From UBA5543 sp964464965 (GTDB lineage Bacteria > Bacteroidota > Bacteroidia > Chitinophagales > Chitinophagaceae): a stretch of DNA of 64,000 bases. The notes under the pieces are model-generated. The model was not told the origin of the DNA. It saw only the letters and a list, made by a program, of their open reading frames with translations, and ran no database searches. The translations under genes and the position numbers were made by a program. Positions 34,481-43,073 of this stretch are shown here, piece by piece; the stretch's first letter is position 1, and each line of letters opens with the position of its first letter. Where the stretch lies: assembly GCA_964464965.1 (NCBI GenBank), contig CAYXHM010000007.1:150402-214401 (forward strand), read 5' to 3'.

Positions 34481-36127
34481 TTATTTACCTACAACGAACC
34501 TGGTATTATACTGGTTGTTCTTAGTCTTAACCTGCGCATTGTACAAGCCGTTTGTAAGGTTATCCACTTTCACAGGCAGGTTCAAAATAGCATTATCTGC
34601 ATGATAATTATATGTTGCAACTACCTGGCCGACAGCATTTGTAATAGTGATTGTCACATCTTTAGCATCTACAGGCAGCTTGCCTGATATACTAAATTGC
34701 CCATTATTAGGATTTGGGGTAACATTAAATGCTTGCATCGCTGTTTCGTTGTCATTTATACCTGTAAGAAATACATTGCTGGTTACCATCACTGCACCCG
34801 GGTGAACGCAAGGTGCGTCACTTACCATTTTTACAATGATTTTGTCATAAGGCTTCGCGTCTGTAATAGTGTAAGTATCTCCGTTTACACCTCCTGCCAT
34901 TTTATTGTTCCTATACCATATGTATGTTGGCGATACACCGCCATTCGTAGGTATAGCTGTATAGGTATAAGTGTTTCCTCCTTCGTAGGTAACGTTCATA
35001 TCAACATACGGAGTAAGCAAAGGACTTACATTGAACTCTACCGGGTTGCTCAATTTTGCAGGTACGCATATAGCGCTACTCATAAAACGGCATTCAACAA
35101 TATCACCGTTTGTAAGATTTGCTGTTTTAAACGTTCCTCCTGTTTCACCCGGTACATCCAGGCCGTTTATCATCCATTGATATTTTGGCGTAGTACCACC
35201 GTTTGACCAGGTAGAATATAAAGTAACTTCTGTTTCCTGACATACTATATTTCCTGGGTTTGGCGCTATTACAATACTTGCACTGCTTGATGCTACCATG
35301 TCAAGTGTAGCGGGTAAACTGTTTACAGAACAGCCCTCTGTTTTATTAATAGCTACAGCACGGTACTGGAAGCCATCCATACCCATGGCAAGGTTTTTTA
35401 CGACCAGGCTATCTGTTGTTGTGCCACTATGGTTTAAATCATCGCCCAGTAGTACCCAGCCTGAACCGTAATTTGCCTGCCAGTTGAAAGAGTCCGTTTT
35501 GATACCGGCAGCAATAAATAATACATTCCCATTTTCGCATGCTTTGCTATCAGATGGTGGAGTTGTAAATTTTGCTGAGCAGCTAGGCACTACTTCAAAT
35601 ACGTAGTCTTCGCATTCACCGTAGCTTTGGCTGCCGCATTCGCTAAAGCCCGTAGTGGAATAAGAAGAACGTACACGCATACGCGTAAGCCCCGGGGTAG
35701 CGTTTGCAGGTATAGTAAAACTACTGCTTACAGAGCCATTGCCTGCTATAGTACTGGTTGGATTATATACAGCTTCTCCGGCATCAGAAAAATCTCCGTC
35801 TGCATTATAATCTACCCATATCCTAACACCTTGTGCATATGTCTGGCCGATTTTAACGGTAAAATTTACTGCTGTGCCTTGTACCCCTGCATGTTTCATG
35901 GTGCTGTAGTAAATATAACTGGTAGATGTATTACCACAACCGGAAGATGTATTAGTGATGTTAGTTACTCCACCTGTAGTCTTAAAGTCCTGGATGTACA
36001 TGTCAAAGCTGCTGCATTGGCTACTGCTGTAGCTGGTATTACAGTATTGCGCTTTAGACAATGCCGGGAGTAGAATGATTAATAATAGAATAACACAATG
36101 TTTGCCTGCAAGTAGTTGTTGTTTCAT
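34481..36127 (-). CDS. T9SS-exported GEVED-domain surface protein (paralog 1)
   Basis: A 548-residue secreted protein. A signal peptide (to about residue 26, ending LSKAQ) is followed by a Cys-containing segment and a GEVED-type domain: IWVDYNADGDFSDAGEAVY near residue 103 and SYGECEDYVFEVVPSC near 168 (GEVED reads GECED here). Two Ig-like repeats with paired cysteines follow. The C-terminus (NPNNGQFSISGKL to RFVVGK) is a type A T9SS sorting domain, which directs the protein through the type IX system to the surface. It is collinear with the gene at 36.3 kb. A role in adhesion or as a binding module is an inference. Confidence 0.82.
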   Translation of the reverse strand: MKQQLLAGKHCVILLLIILLPALSKAQYCNTSYSSSQCSSFDMYIQDFKTTGGVTNITNTSSGCGNTSTSYIYYSTMKHAGVQGTAVNFTVKIGQTYAQGVRIWVDYNADGDFSDAGEAVYNPTSTIAGNGSVSSSFTIPANATPGLTRMRVRSSYSTTGFSECGSQSYGECEDYVFEVVPSCSAKFTTPPSDSKACENGNVLFIAAGIKTDSFNWQANYGSGWVLLGDDLNHSGTTTDSLVVKNLAMGMDGFQYRAVAINKTEGCSVNSLPATLDMVASSSASIVIAPNPGNIVCQETEVTLYSTWSNGGTTPKYQWMINGLDVPGETGGTFKTANLTNGDIVECRFMSSAICVPAKLSNPVEFNVSPLLTPYVDMNVTYEGGNTYTYTAIPTNGGVSPTYIWYRNNKMAGGVNGDTYTITDAKPYDKIIVKMVSDAPCVHPGAVMVTSNVFLTGINDNETAMQAFNVTPNPNNGQFSISGKLPVDAKDVTITITNAVGQVVATYNYHADNAILNLPVKVDNLTNGLYNAQVKTKNNQYNTRFVVGK

Positions 36128-36240
36128 AATATACCTATTTTATAACAGTAAGTTAAAGTTTCGGAATTGAAGAAAAGAATCATGTGTCCTGTTTTAATCA
36201 GAAATTAATGGAATGCCATATGTTTTAACTTGTCATCAGT

Positions 36241-36281
36241 GCATAAAAAAATAGCCGGTATTACCGGCTATTTTTTTATGC
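36241..36281. terminator. Long bidirectional hairpin between the two GEVED paralogs
   Basis: A 19-bp perfect inverted repeat around the 3-base loop ATT, with A7 and T7 runs flanking the ATAGCCGGT core. It sits 18 bases beyond the stop of the 36.3-kb gene (minus strand) and upstream of the 34.5-kb gene. Confidence 0.85.
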
Positions 36282-36298
36282 ACAAAAGAAATGTATGG

Positions 36299-37939
36299 TT
36301 ATTGCGAAATGGTAAACCTGATATTTATCTGTTCATCACCAATACTAATATTTGCATTATAAAGCCCACCGGGCAGATGTTGCACATTTACAGGGATATT
36401 AATTAAGCTTTTATCTGTTTGATAGTTGTAGTGTGCAACAGCCTGCCCCATAATATTCGTTATTGTCACAACAATATCTCTATCGGTTGTAGTATTAATT
36501 GCACCTGAAATATTGAATAAACCATTGTTGGGGTTGGGGTGCAATAGCAGGTTATATAGAGCTGTATTAGCTGAATTGATTCCCGTAACTACAATGTCAC
36601 TGCTTACCACTGTTGAGGCGGAATCAACACAAGGCGCACTACTTACCATTTTTACCACCACCTTGTCATAGCTTTTCAGGTCTGTAAACGTATATGAATC
36701 AGTTTTCGCGCCGCTTATTAATGAATTGTTTCTATACCATATATACTTCGGGTCTGGCCCTCCGTTTGTAGGTATAGCTGTATATGTATACGTGCTACCG
36801 CCATCATGTGTTATTGCCAAACCTACTTTGGGTACAAGCTTCGGGTTTACCGTAAAAGGTATCGGATTGCTCAGTTTTGCAGGTACGCATATAGCGCTAC
36901 TCATAAAACGGCATTCAATAATATCTCCATTTGCCAGGTCTTTTGTTTTGAGTGTACCATTAACTTCGCCGGGTACATCCTGGCCATTTATCACCCATTG
37001 ATACTTGGGTGTAGTGCCGCCGTTGCTCCATGTAGCATACATAGTCACTTCTGTTTTTTCACATATTTCGCTTCCGGGGTTTGGTGCAATTACGATGCTG
37101 GCCTCGCTGGCAGGTGTCATTTCCAATATTGCAGGTTTGCTGTTTACCGTACAATTGCCGGCTTTATTAACGGCAACAGCACGGTATTGAAAGCCATACA
37201 TACTCATGGCTAAATTTTTAACTGTCATGCTGTCCGTTGTAGTTCCGCTATGGTTCAGGTCATCGCCCAGGGTTATCCATCCACTACCATAATTTGCCTG
37301 CCAGAAAAAAGAATCTGTTGAACTGGCAGCCGCAGTAAATAAAGCACTGGTCTTATCACATGCCTTAACATTAGATGGGTCTGTTATGAATTTAGCTGAA
37401 CAACTGGGTACTATCTCAAAAACATAATCTTCACATTCGCCATAGCTTTGAGCTCCACATTCAGTAAATGAGGTTGTGCTATAAGATGATCTCACACGCA
37501 TACGTGTTAATCCGGGAGGAGCATTTGCAGGTATGGTGAAACTACCCGTTGCAGTACCACCCTGCGGCGTTACTGAAGAAGGCGAAAATACATTTTCACC
37601 CGCGTCTGTAAAATCTCCATCTGCGTTAAAATCTACCCATACTTTTACTCCTTGTTGATATGAAGAGCCTATTTTTATACTAAGATTTACGGTTGTCCCT
37701 TGTATACCTGCATGTTTCAGATTGCTATAGTATATATAGCTGGTAGATGAGTTACCACATGCACTGGAAAGATTGCTAATGTTTGTAACGCCCCCGGTTG
37801 TAATAAAATCCTGGATATACATATTATAGCTATTGCACTGTGCAGAACCATAAGAGGTGGTGCAATATTGTGCCGCTAATTGTATAGGGCACAATAATAT
37901 TAACGCCATGATTAAGCGATTTTGTAAATATTTTACCAT
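36299..37939 (-). CDS. T9SS-exported GEVED-domain surface protein (paralog 2)
   Basis: A 546-residue relative of the 34.5-kb protein, starting at ATG 37939 (a TTG two codons upstream is possible). Signal peptide ending IQLAAQ, GEVED-type domain (KVWVDFNADGDFTDAGENVF, SYGECEDYVFEIVPSC), two Ig-like repeats and a type A T9SS C-terminal domain (LHPNPNNGLFNISG). The same segment CRFMSSAICVPAKLSNP occurs unchanged in both paralogs. It follows an arylsulfotransferase-like gene after 124 bp and may share its transcript. Confidence 0.82.
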   Translation of the reverse strand: MVKYLQNRLIMALILLCPIQLAAQYCTTSYGSAQCNSYNMYIQDFITTGGVTNISNLSSACGNSSTSYIYYSNLKHAGIQGTTVNLSIKIGSSYQQGVKVWVDFNADGDFTDAGENVFSPSSVTPQGGTATGSFTIPANAPPGLTRMRVRSSYSTTSFTECGAQSYGECEDYVFEIVPSCSAKFITDPSNVKACDKTSALFTAAASSTDSFFWQANYGSGWITLGDDLNHSGTTTDSMTVKNLAMSMYGFQYRAVAVNKAGNCTVNSKPAILEMTPASEASIVIAPNPGSEICEKTEVTMYATWSNGGTTPKYQWVINGQDVPGEVNGTLKTKDLANGDIIECRFMSSAICVPAKLSNPIPFTVNPKLVPKVGLAITHDGGSTYTYTAIPTNGGPDPKYIWYRNNSLISGAKTDSYTFTDLKSYDKVVVKMVSSAPCVDSASTVVSSDIVVTGINSANTALYNLLLHPNPNNGLFNISGAINTTTDRDIVVTITNIMGQAVAHYNYQTDKSLINIPVNVQHLPGGLYNANISIGDEQINIRFTISQ

Positions 37940-38063
37940 ACTCAAATTTTTAACTGATTAATAATATTAGCTCTAGATTAATTACAGATTAATAGATTAA
38001 ATCTATGTTAAAAATATCGATATTCCAAAATGTTAAACTTCTTTATTGAAATATTTACAAATC

Positions 38064-39581
38064 TTATTTAGAAATATTAAATATGAATGTAGAGATATCG
38101 TCTGACTTAATATAGTTTGCCCTATATTGGCCGACTGGTATCCATTTACCATTCCCATCAATTAATTGTGGTAGCGCATTCCAACTAACTTTTTTATCTT
38201 TTCCCACTATAAATATTCTGCCTGCGTTACCCATGTTTACCAACATATCTCCATTATACAACCCAACAACACTGCCACCGGATGTACAATATGCTTCAGC
38301 ATTTGAATCAATATCACAGGAAAAATCCCATATTTTCTTTATCCCGGTTTTAGAATTGTTTTCTTCTAATATAATTGCATGAGAGACTGGATTACTGTCT
38401 GCATTGTCATTTATCAACTGATGGTTAGTATTGTTATCAAACAGGTATATTTTCCCCTTTGCTGTTTTAATGATACAGTGTTGACCATAAAACATGCGCG
38501 TATTACTTTTCAACGTGTCGTTTAGCCAGATTGTACCATAACGTTTTAATATTTTACCCGTTGGATATTCTATTTTTATTACCTCATTCAGGTTTCTAAA
38601 ACCCAGGTAAATAATATGCTCATTCTCATCGAAAAAAAATGAATTCATATGCATGTCTTCTGCCAGGCTATTTGCGCTTAATCCTTTAGTATTTATGAAT
38701 TCTGAATCTGAAAAATGGTCAGTTGCTTTCCAATACCATACTACTTTACCATTAGAATCATATTCTATCAGATTGTCTGTTTTTATCTCCTTGTAATAAT
38801 CTTCTCCCTTTTTAATGAACATCCCTCCTATTATATACTGTTCGTCTATTTTATAATGAGCAGGTATTCTCAGGTCCTTTTTCTGGGATGCAGCTACCAT
38901 ATAGTTCCCGGATTTTAATTTAGTGAATTCATGGTGGTAATTCTCGCTTTTTTCACCACTTACTTCTCCGTTATTCGGTGCTTCCCATATCTTTTTGCCA
39001 TTATAATCAAATTCAATTGCAGCGTTAGAGCCTGTTGCTGTAAAAGTGCCATGCCTGGTAGGTTTAATATCACGCAGTTGTAAATTTTTATCAGTAGTAA
39101 GTTTCGTGCTGGGCATATACCATACTGGCTGCCCCTGCAAATCATATATTACCGCTGTATGATCCATCAGGATATATATATCCTTCCTGTTTTTTTTGCT
39201 GTTTAATATTTTCAGGCGGTATAATTGTGTGTCAATAGTAGGATAATATCCCGTGCGGAAGTGTATGTATGGACTGGTGGTTATTATCCTGTTTTTTTTG
39301 TCGAGATACTTAACACGCCACATATATTCCCTGTTAAAAGACGGAAGGAGTATAATCGTTCTATTGCTGTTTTCGATCTTTGACAAAATGACGGCAGGAA
39401 CAGATTTTTTTTGTACAGAGGGGACTGAGACTTCAAAATGGTATTTTACAGCATTTGCTACTGGTCTTGCTAAGAATCCGGTCAGCCTAAAGTTAAGAGT
39501 ATCCCCATCGCCTGGAAATTCCTGTGCATATATACTGCCTGCTATAAATAAACACCATGTGAAAAATATTAATCTTGACAT
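38064..39581 (-). CDS. Aryl-sulfate sulfotransferase-like periplasmic protein (copy 1)
   Basis: A 505-residue exported protein (signal peptide ending SIYAQ) without a T9SS domain, so probably periplasmic. An N-terminal beta domain (about 25-115) precedes a propeller. Active-site residues of E. coli AssT map onto it: His217 in YHHEFTKL, His311 and Asn313 in DMHMNS, Arg329 (18 residues after His311, the AssT spacing 356-374) and His368 in FYGQH, the expected sulfohistidine. AssT moves sulfate between phenols without PAPS. The E. coli disulfide is not clearly conserved. Catalysis is inferred, and a non-enzymatic propeller remains possible. It lies between two T9SS surface-protein genes. Confidence 0.72.
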   Translation of the reverse strand: MSRLIFFTWCLFIAGSIYAQEFPGDGDTLNFRLTGFLARPVANAVKYHFEVSVPSVQKKSVPAVILSKIENSNRTIILLPSFNREYMWRVKYLDKKNRIITTSPYIHFRTGYYPTIDTQLYRLKILNSKKNRKDIYILMDHTAVIYDLQGQPVWYMPSTKLTTDKNLQLRDIKPTRHGTFTATGSNAAIEFDYNGKKIWEAPNNGEVSGEKSENYHHEFTKLKSGNYMVAASQKKDLRIPAHYKIDEQYIIGGMFIKKGEDYYKEIKTDNLIEYDSNGKVVWYWKATDHFSDSEFINTKGLSANSLAEDMHMNSFFFDENEHIIYLGFRNLNEVIKIEYPTGKILKRYGTIWLNDTLKSNTRMFYGQHCIIKTAKGKIYLFDNNTNHQLINDNADSNPVSHAIILEENNSKTGIKKIWDFSCDIDSNAEAYCTSGGSVVGLYNGDMLVNMGNAGRIFIVGKDKKVSWNALPQLIDGNGKWIPVGQYRANYIKSDDISTFIFNISK

Positions 39582-39666
39582 ACATTTTTAGATTAAATAA
39601 ATTATATTATACCTGATGTTATATTGTTTGGTGTCCGTTACCTGCAATGCTGTAATTGTCATCTGT

Positions 39667-39710
39667 TTATAAAAATGACGGCTACCTGTAGGTAGCCGTC
39701 ATTTTTATAA
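39667..39710. terminator. 20-bp perfect hairpin after the 564-residue GEVED gene
   Basis: Left arm 39667-39686, loop TGTA, right arm 39691-39710; core GACGGCTACC/GGTAGCCGTC flanked by A5 and T5. It terminates the minus-strand gene at 39.7 kb and can also act on the + strand. Confidence 0.87.
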
Positions 39711-39724
39711 AACAAATTATTTAT

Positions 39725-41419
39725 CTATAGTTTCGTAAACTTCAACGATTTTACAATGACGTTGTCTTTATCCATTACTTGTACAAAATAAATATCAGAA
39801 GATAGTTTGCTGATGTTTACAGTTGTAGGTTTGCCATCAACAGACATATTACCTACGCTTATTGTTTTGCCTGTTTTGTCTGTAACGGTATATGTACCAA
39901 GATATGAGGCTACAAAGCTTTCTGTACTTATTACCACTTCATTTCCTTTAGCCGGATTGGGATAAAGGCTGATGCTGCTTTCTGTAATAATATCCTTTAC
40001 AGATGCAGGCGGCTCAACGGACAGGACAGCAAAGTTGCTGGTATCGGGGGTAGATTTGCAACTACCTGAACCGCTAACCAGGCACCTGAACTGGAAGTTG
40101 TTTTGTGCGAATGATATGCCTTTAAGAAATAGCAAATTAGTTTTTACACCTGTATAAATGCTGCTGTTATTTATGTTTACAAAATTGCCGTTAACACCTA
40201 CCTGCCATTGATATTGAACGCCAATACCAGATGCTTCAACCTTAAATGTGGTGTAAGAGTAGGGTTTTACTAGTGTATCGCGCGGGTGTGTTATTACTGC
40301 TGGTACAGGATTAACAGCCATGTGCATATCTTTGGTAGTAACTGTACCGCAAAGACCGTTGAAGGTACACCTGATTAATGCACCATTCAGCGTATCGGGT
40401 ATACTTGTCACAATAAGTGAGTCATCGGTTTGTACAAATTGCGGACCTGTAATCGGTACGTATCCATTCCCTGTATTAATTTCCCATTGGCTTTGTGTAA
40501 TAGCATCGCTGGCTTTATAAGACAGTATTGTAGAAAGACCGATGCACGAAGTGTCATTAGTTGTCTGTGATAACAATTTTACATCAGGTCGAATGTTTAA
40601 TGTTATAGTATCGGATTCTTTTTTGCCGGCTACACCACAAGTTGGGGTAACCATGCAACGGTACTTTGTGCCCGCCATATTTGCTGGTACATTGTGAAGC
40701 CTTAAGGTTTTTTCTGTAACATCACTGTATATACCACCATTAGTCACGTCCACGAAACTACCGCCAACCATTACCTGCCATTGGTATTTATCACCATTAG
40801 AAGCATTAACAGTTATTGAGCCTTCGCCGTTACCACAGGCATATGTATATGGGTCTATTGGCTTAGAAAATGTAGTACTACATGCAGGTATTATTATAAA
40901 AGGATAGTCTTCAACCTCTCCATAGTACTGGGAGCCGCATGGTGGTGGCGCACTGTACCATGTAGGAATACACCTTACACGCATGCGGGAAGTACCAGGG
41001 GTTGCAGTAACAGGTATTGTAAATGAACCATTATAAGATCCTCCTGAATTAATCTGACCTTTGTAAACCTCTTCACCCGCGTCAGTAAAATCATTGTCAC
41101 AGTTAAAATCCACCCAGACAACAAGGTGTTGTGTATAATAGGGACAATTCGCTAATGTAAAGCCCACATTTGTGCCCTGGACACTTGCATGAGATTTAGA
41201 AGAGTAGAATGTATATCCAGATCCACTGCTACAGCCTGTATTTGTATTAGTAATGTTTGAACTGCCGCCTGTAGTTGAAACAGACTTTATATGCATGTGT
41301 CCTCCCCAATACCCACATGGATAATTAAAAGTTGGTGTACAATACTGTGCGTCAACAGATATAGCTCCAATAAGGCCTATTGTTGATGCTAATATGATTT
41401 TTTGTAATTTTTTTGTCAT
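39725..41419 (-). CDS. T9SS-exported GEVED and Ig-like surface protein (564 residues)
   Basis: Signal peptide (IGLIGAISVDAQ) followed by a GEVED domain with the canonical signature: VVWVDFNCDNDFTDAGEEVY and QYYGEVEDYPFIIIPAC. Three Ig-like repeats follow, each with a YQWQV- or QWEI-type tryptophan core and a Cys near RC(M/T/L). The C-terminus (SLYPNPAKGNEVVIS to LKFTKL) is a type A T9SS sorting domain. The last two repeats and tail resemble those of the 44.7-kb protein. It follows two arylsulfotransferase-like genes on the same strand after 83 bp and ends at a strong terminator. Confidence 0.82.
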   Translation of the reverse strand: MTKKLQKIILASTIGLIGAISVDAQYCTPTFNYPCGYWGGHMHIKSVSTTGGSSNITNTNTGCSSGSGYTFYSSKSHASVQGTNVGFTLANCPYYTQHLVVWVDFNCDNDFTDAGEEVYKGQINSGGSYNGSFTIPVTATPGTSRMRVRCIPTWYSAPPPCGSQYYGEVEDYPFIIIPACSTTFSKPIDPYTYACGNGEGSITVNASNGDKYQWQVMVGGSFVDVTNGGIYSDVTEKTLRLHNVPANMAGTKYRCMVTPTCGVAGKKESDTITLNIRPDVKLLSQTTNDTSCIGLSTILSYKASDAITQSQWEINTGNGYVPITGPQFVQTDDSLIVTSIPDTLNGALIRCTFNGLCGTVTTKDMHMAVNPVPAVITHPRDTLVKPYSYTTFKVEASGIGVQYQWQVGVNGNFVNINNSSIYTGVKTNLLFLKGISFAQNNFQFRCLVSGSGSCKSTPDTSNFAVLSVEPPASVKDIITESSISLYPNPAKGNEVVISTESFVASYLGTYTVTDKTGKTISVGNMSVDGKPTTVNISKLSSDIYFVQVMDKDNVIVKSLKFTKL

Positions 41420-41502
41420 AAAAAATTGTAATTTAAATCGTTTTTAACCTTGTCGTAACATTAATTTCCTTATAAAGCTAATATTTTTCTAATGAATAAT
41501 AA

Positions 41503-43017
41503 CTATTGAGAAAAAATAAATTTTTCAATATCTGTTTTATTAATAAAGTTAACGCGATATTGGCCTAGGTTATACCAGTTCCTGTTGGCATCTGCTGATT
41601 GGGGTAAAGCGTTCAAAATGATTTTTTTGTCTTCCCCAACAATAAAAACTCTTCCTGCAGAGCCCATGTTTACAAGCATGGCCCCATCTGCTAACACGGC
41701 TACACTACCACCGGCACCACCATGTTTTTTTGCATTAGTATCTATATCGCAGGAAAAGTCAAAAATCTTTTTCATACCTGTTTTTGTAGCCGTTTCTTCC
41801 AGTATACATACATGTGATGGGGTGTTTTCCCTGGCTTTTTCATCCATCATTAACTTCCTGTTAGTATTGTTGTTAAATAGATATATTCTGCCATTTGGTG
41901 TTTTATATATACAATGTTGACCATAAAACAAGCGTTGATCACTTTTTGTGCTGTCATTCAGCCATATGGCCCCATAGCGTTTCAATATTTTACCGGACGG
42001 GTACTCTATTTTTACTATCTCGTCCATATTCCTGAAACTCAGATATACAACTTTGTTCTCTTCGTCGAAGAAGAATGAGTTCAGGTGCATATCTACATCC
42101 AGGCTGTTTGCACCATAGTCTCTCGTTCTTATAAAGTCAGCTTCTGTAAAATGTTCTGTAGCCTTCCAATACCAAACTACTTCGCCGCTTGAGTTATATT
42201 CTATCAGGTTGTCTGTAGGAACTTCTCTGTAATAATTGTCGCCACGTTTTGTGAACAAGCCACTCTCAATAAATTCCTGCTTTATTTTATAGGCAGACGG
42301 TATTTTCATGTCTTTTTTTTGAGCTGCTGCAACCATATAGTTCCCGCTCTTCAATTTTGTAAACTCATGATGATATGCTTCGCTTGTATCGCCACTTACT
42401 TTGCCATCATTAGGAGCTTCCCATAGTTTTTTGCCATTATAGTTAAACTCATATGCACCAAAATGGCTCGTAGCGGTAAATGTGCCATCATGTGTAGGCT
42501 TTACATCGCGCATCTGCATGTTCTTGTCAGGTACAAGATTAATACCTGGTAAATACCATACCGGCTCTCCTTTTAAATTATATATTACAGTTGTGTAATC
42601 CATTACCAGGTATATATCATCACGGGTAGCACTGTCAAATATTAGCATCCTGTATAAGTTGGTATCTATTGTAGTATAATAGCCGGTGCGGAAACGTATA
42701 AATGGTGTAGTTTTAATTACTTTGCTTTTCTTATTCAGGTACTTAACCCGCCACATGTATTCCTTGTCGAAAGATGGCAGTAGGATAACAGCGCGGCTCG
42801 TATCAGATTTTTTTGATAGTATTACAGCCGGCAAAGATTGTTTTTGCGGAAGCGCAGGGTCTGCAATTTCAAAAAGATAATGTTTGGCATTGGCCATTGG
42901 TTGTGTACAAAAACCCGCCAGTCGATAATTAAGTGTGTCATTCTCCTTTGGGAATTCTTGTGCTATTGTTTGGTTCGCAAAGAGGATGCAAAATGTTATT
43001 AATATAAATCTACACAT
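41503..43017 (-). CDS. Aryl-sulfate sulfotransferase-like periplasmic protein (copy 2)
   Basis: A 504-residue paralog starting at ATG 43017, which gives a clean signal peptide (CRFILITFCILFANQTIAQ); an upstream frame extension is considered non-coding. The five AssT-type residues have the same numbers as in copy 1: His217, His311, Asn313, Arg329 and His368 (YHHEFTKL, DMHLNS, SFRN, FYGQH). One Cys in FSCDIDTN and one after the catalytic His are kept. The second Cys of copy 1 (AYCTSGG) is a Gly. It begins 56 bp after copy 3 and is followed by a GEVED protein gene, an ASST-then-T9SS order seen twice in the cluster. Confidence 0.72.
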   Translation of the reverse strand: MCRFILITFCILFANQTIAQEFPKENDTLNYRLAGFCTQPMANAKHYLFEIADPALPQKQSLPAVILSKKSDTSRAVILLPSFDKEYMWRVKYLNKKSKVIKTTPFIRFRTGYYTTIDTNLYRMLIFDSATRDDIYLVMDYTTVIYNLKGEPVWYLPGINLVPDKNMQMRDVKPTHDGTFTATSHFGAYEFNYNGKKLWEAPNDGKVSGDTSEAYHHEFTKLKSGNYMVAAAQKKDMKIPSAYKIKQEFIESGLFTKRGDNYYREVPTDNLIEYNSSGEVVWYWKATEHFTEADFIRTRDYGANSLDVDMHLNSFFFDEENKVVYLSFRNMDEIVKIEYPSGKILKRYGAIWLNDSTKSDQRLFYGQHCIYKTPNGRIYLFNNNTNRKLMMDEKARENTPSHVCILEETATKTGMKKIFDFSCDIDTNAKKHGGAGGSVAVLADGAMLVNMGSAGRVFIVGEDKKIILNALPQSADANRNWYNLGQYRVNFINKTDIEKFIFSQ

Positions 43018-43073
43018 GAATGTGACTGTTGACTTGAATATGTTGATTAATATAGTAGTTGAGAATAACCACA

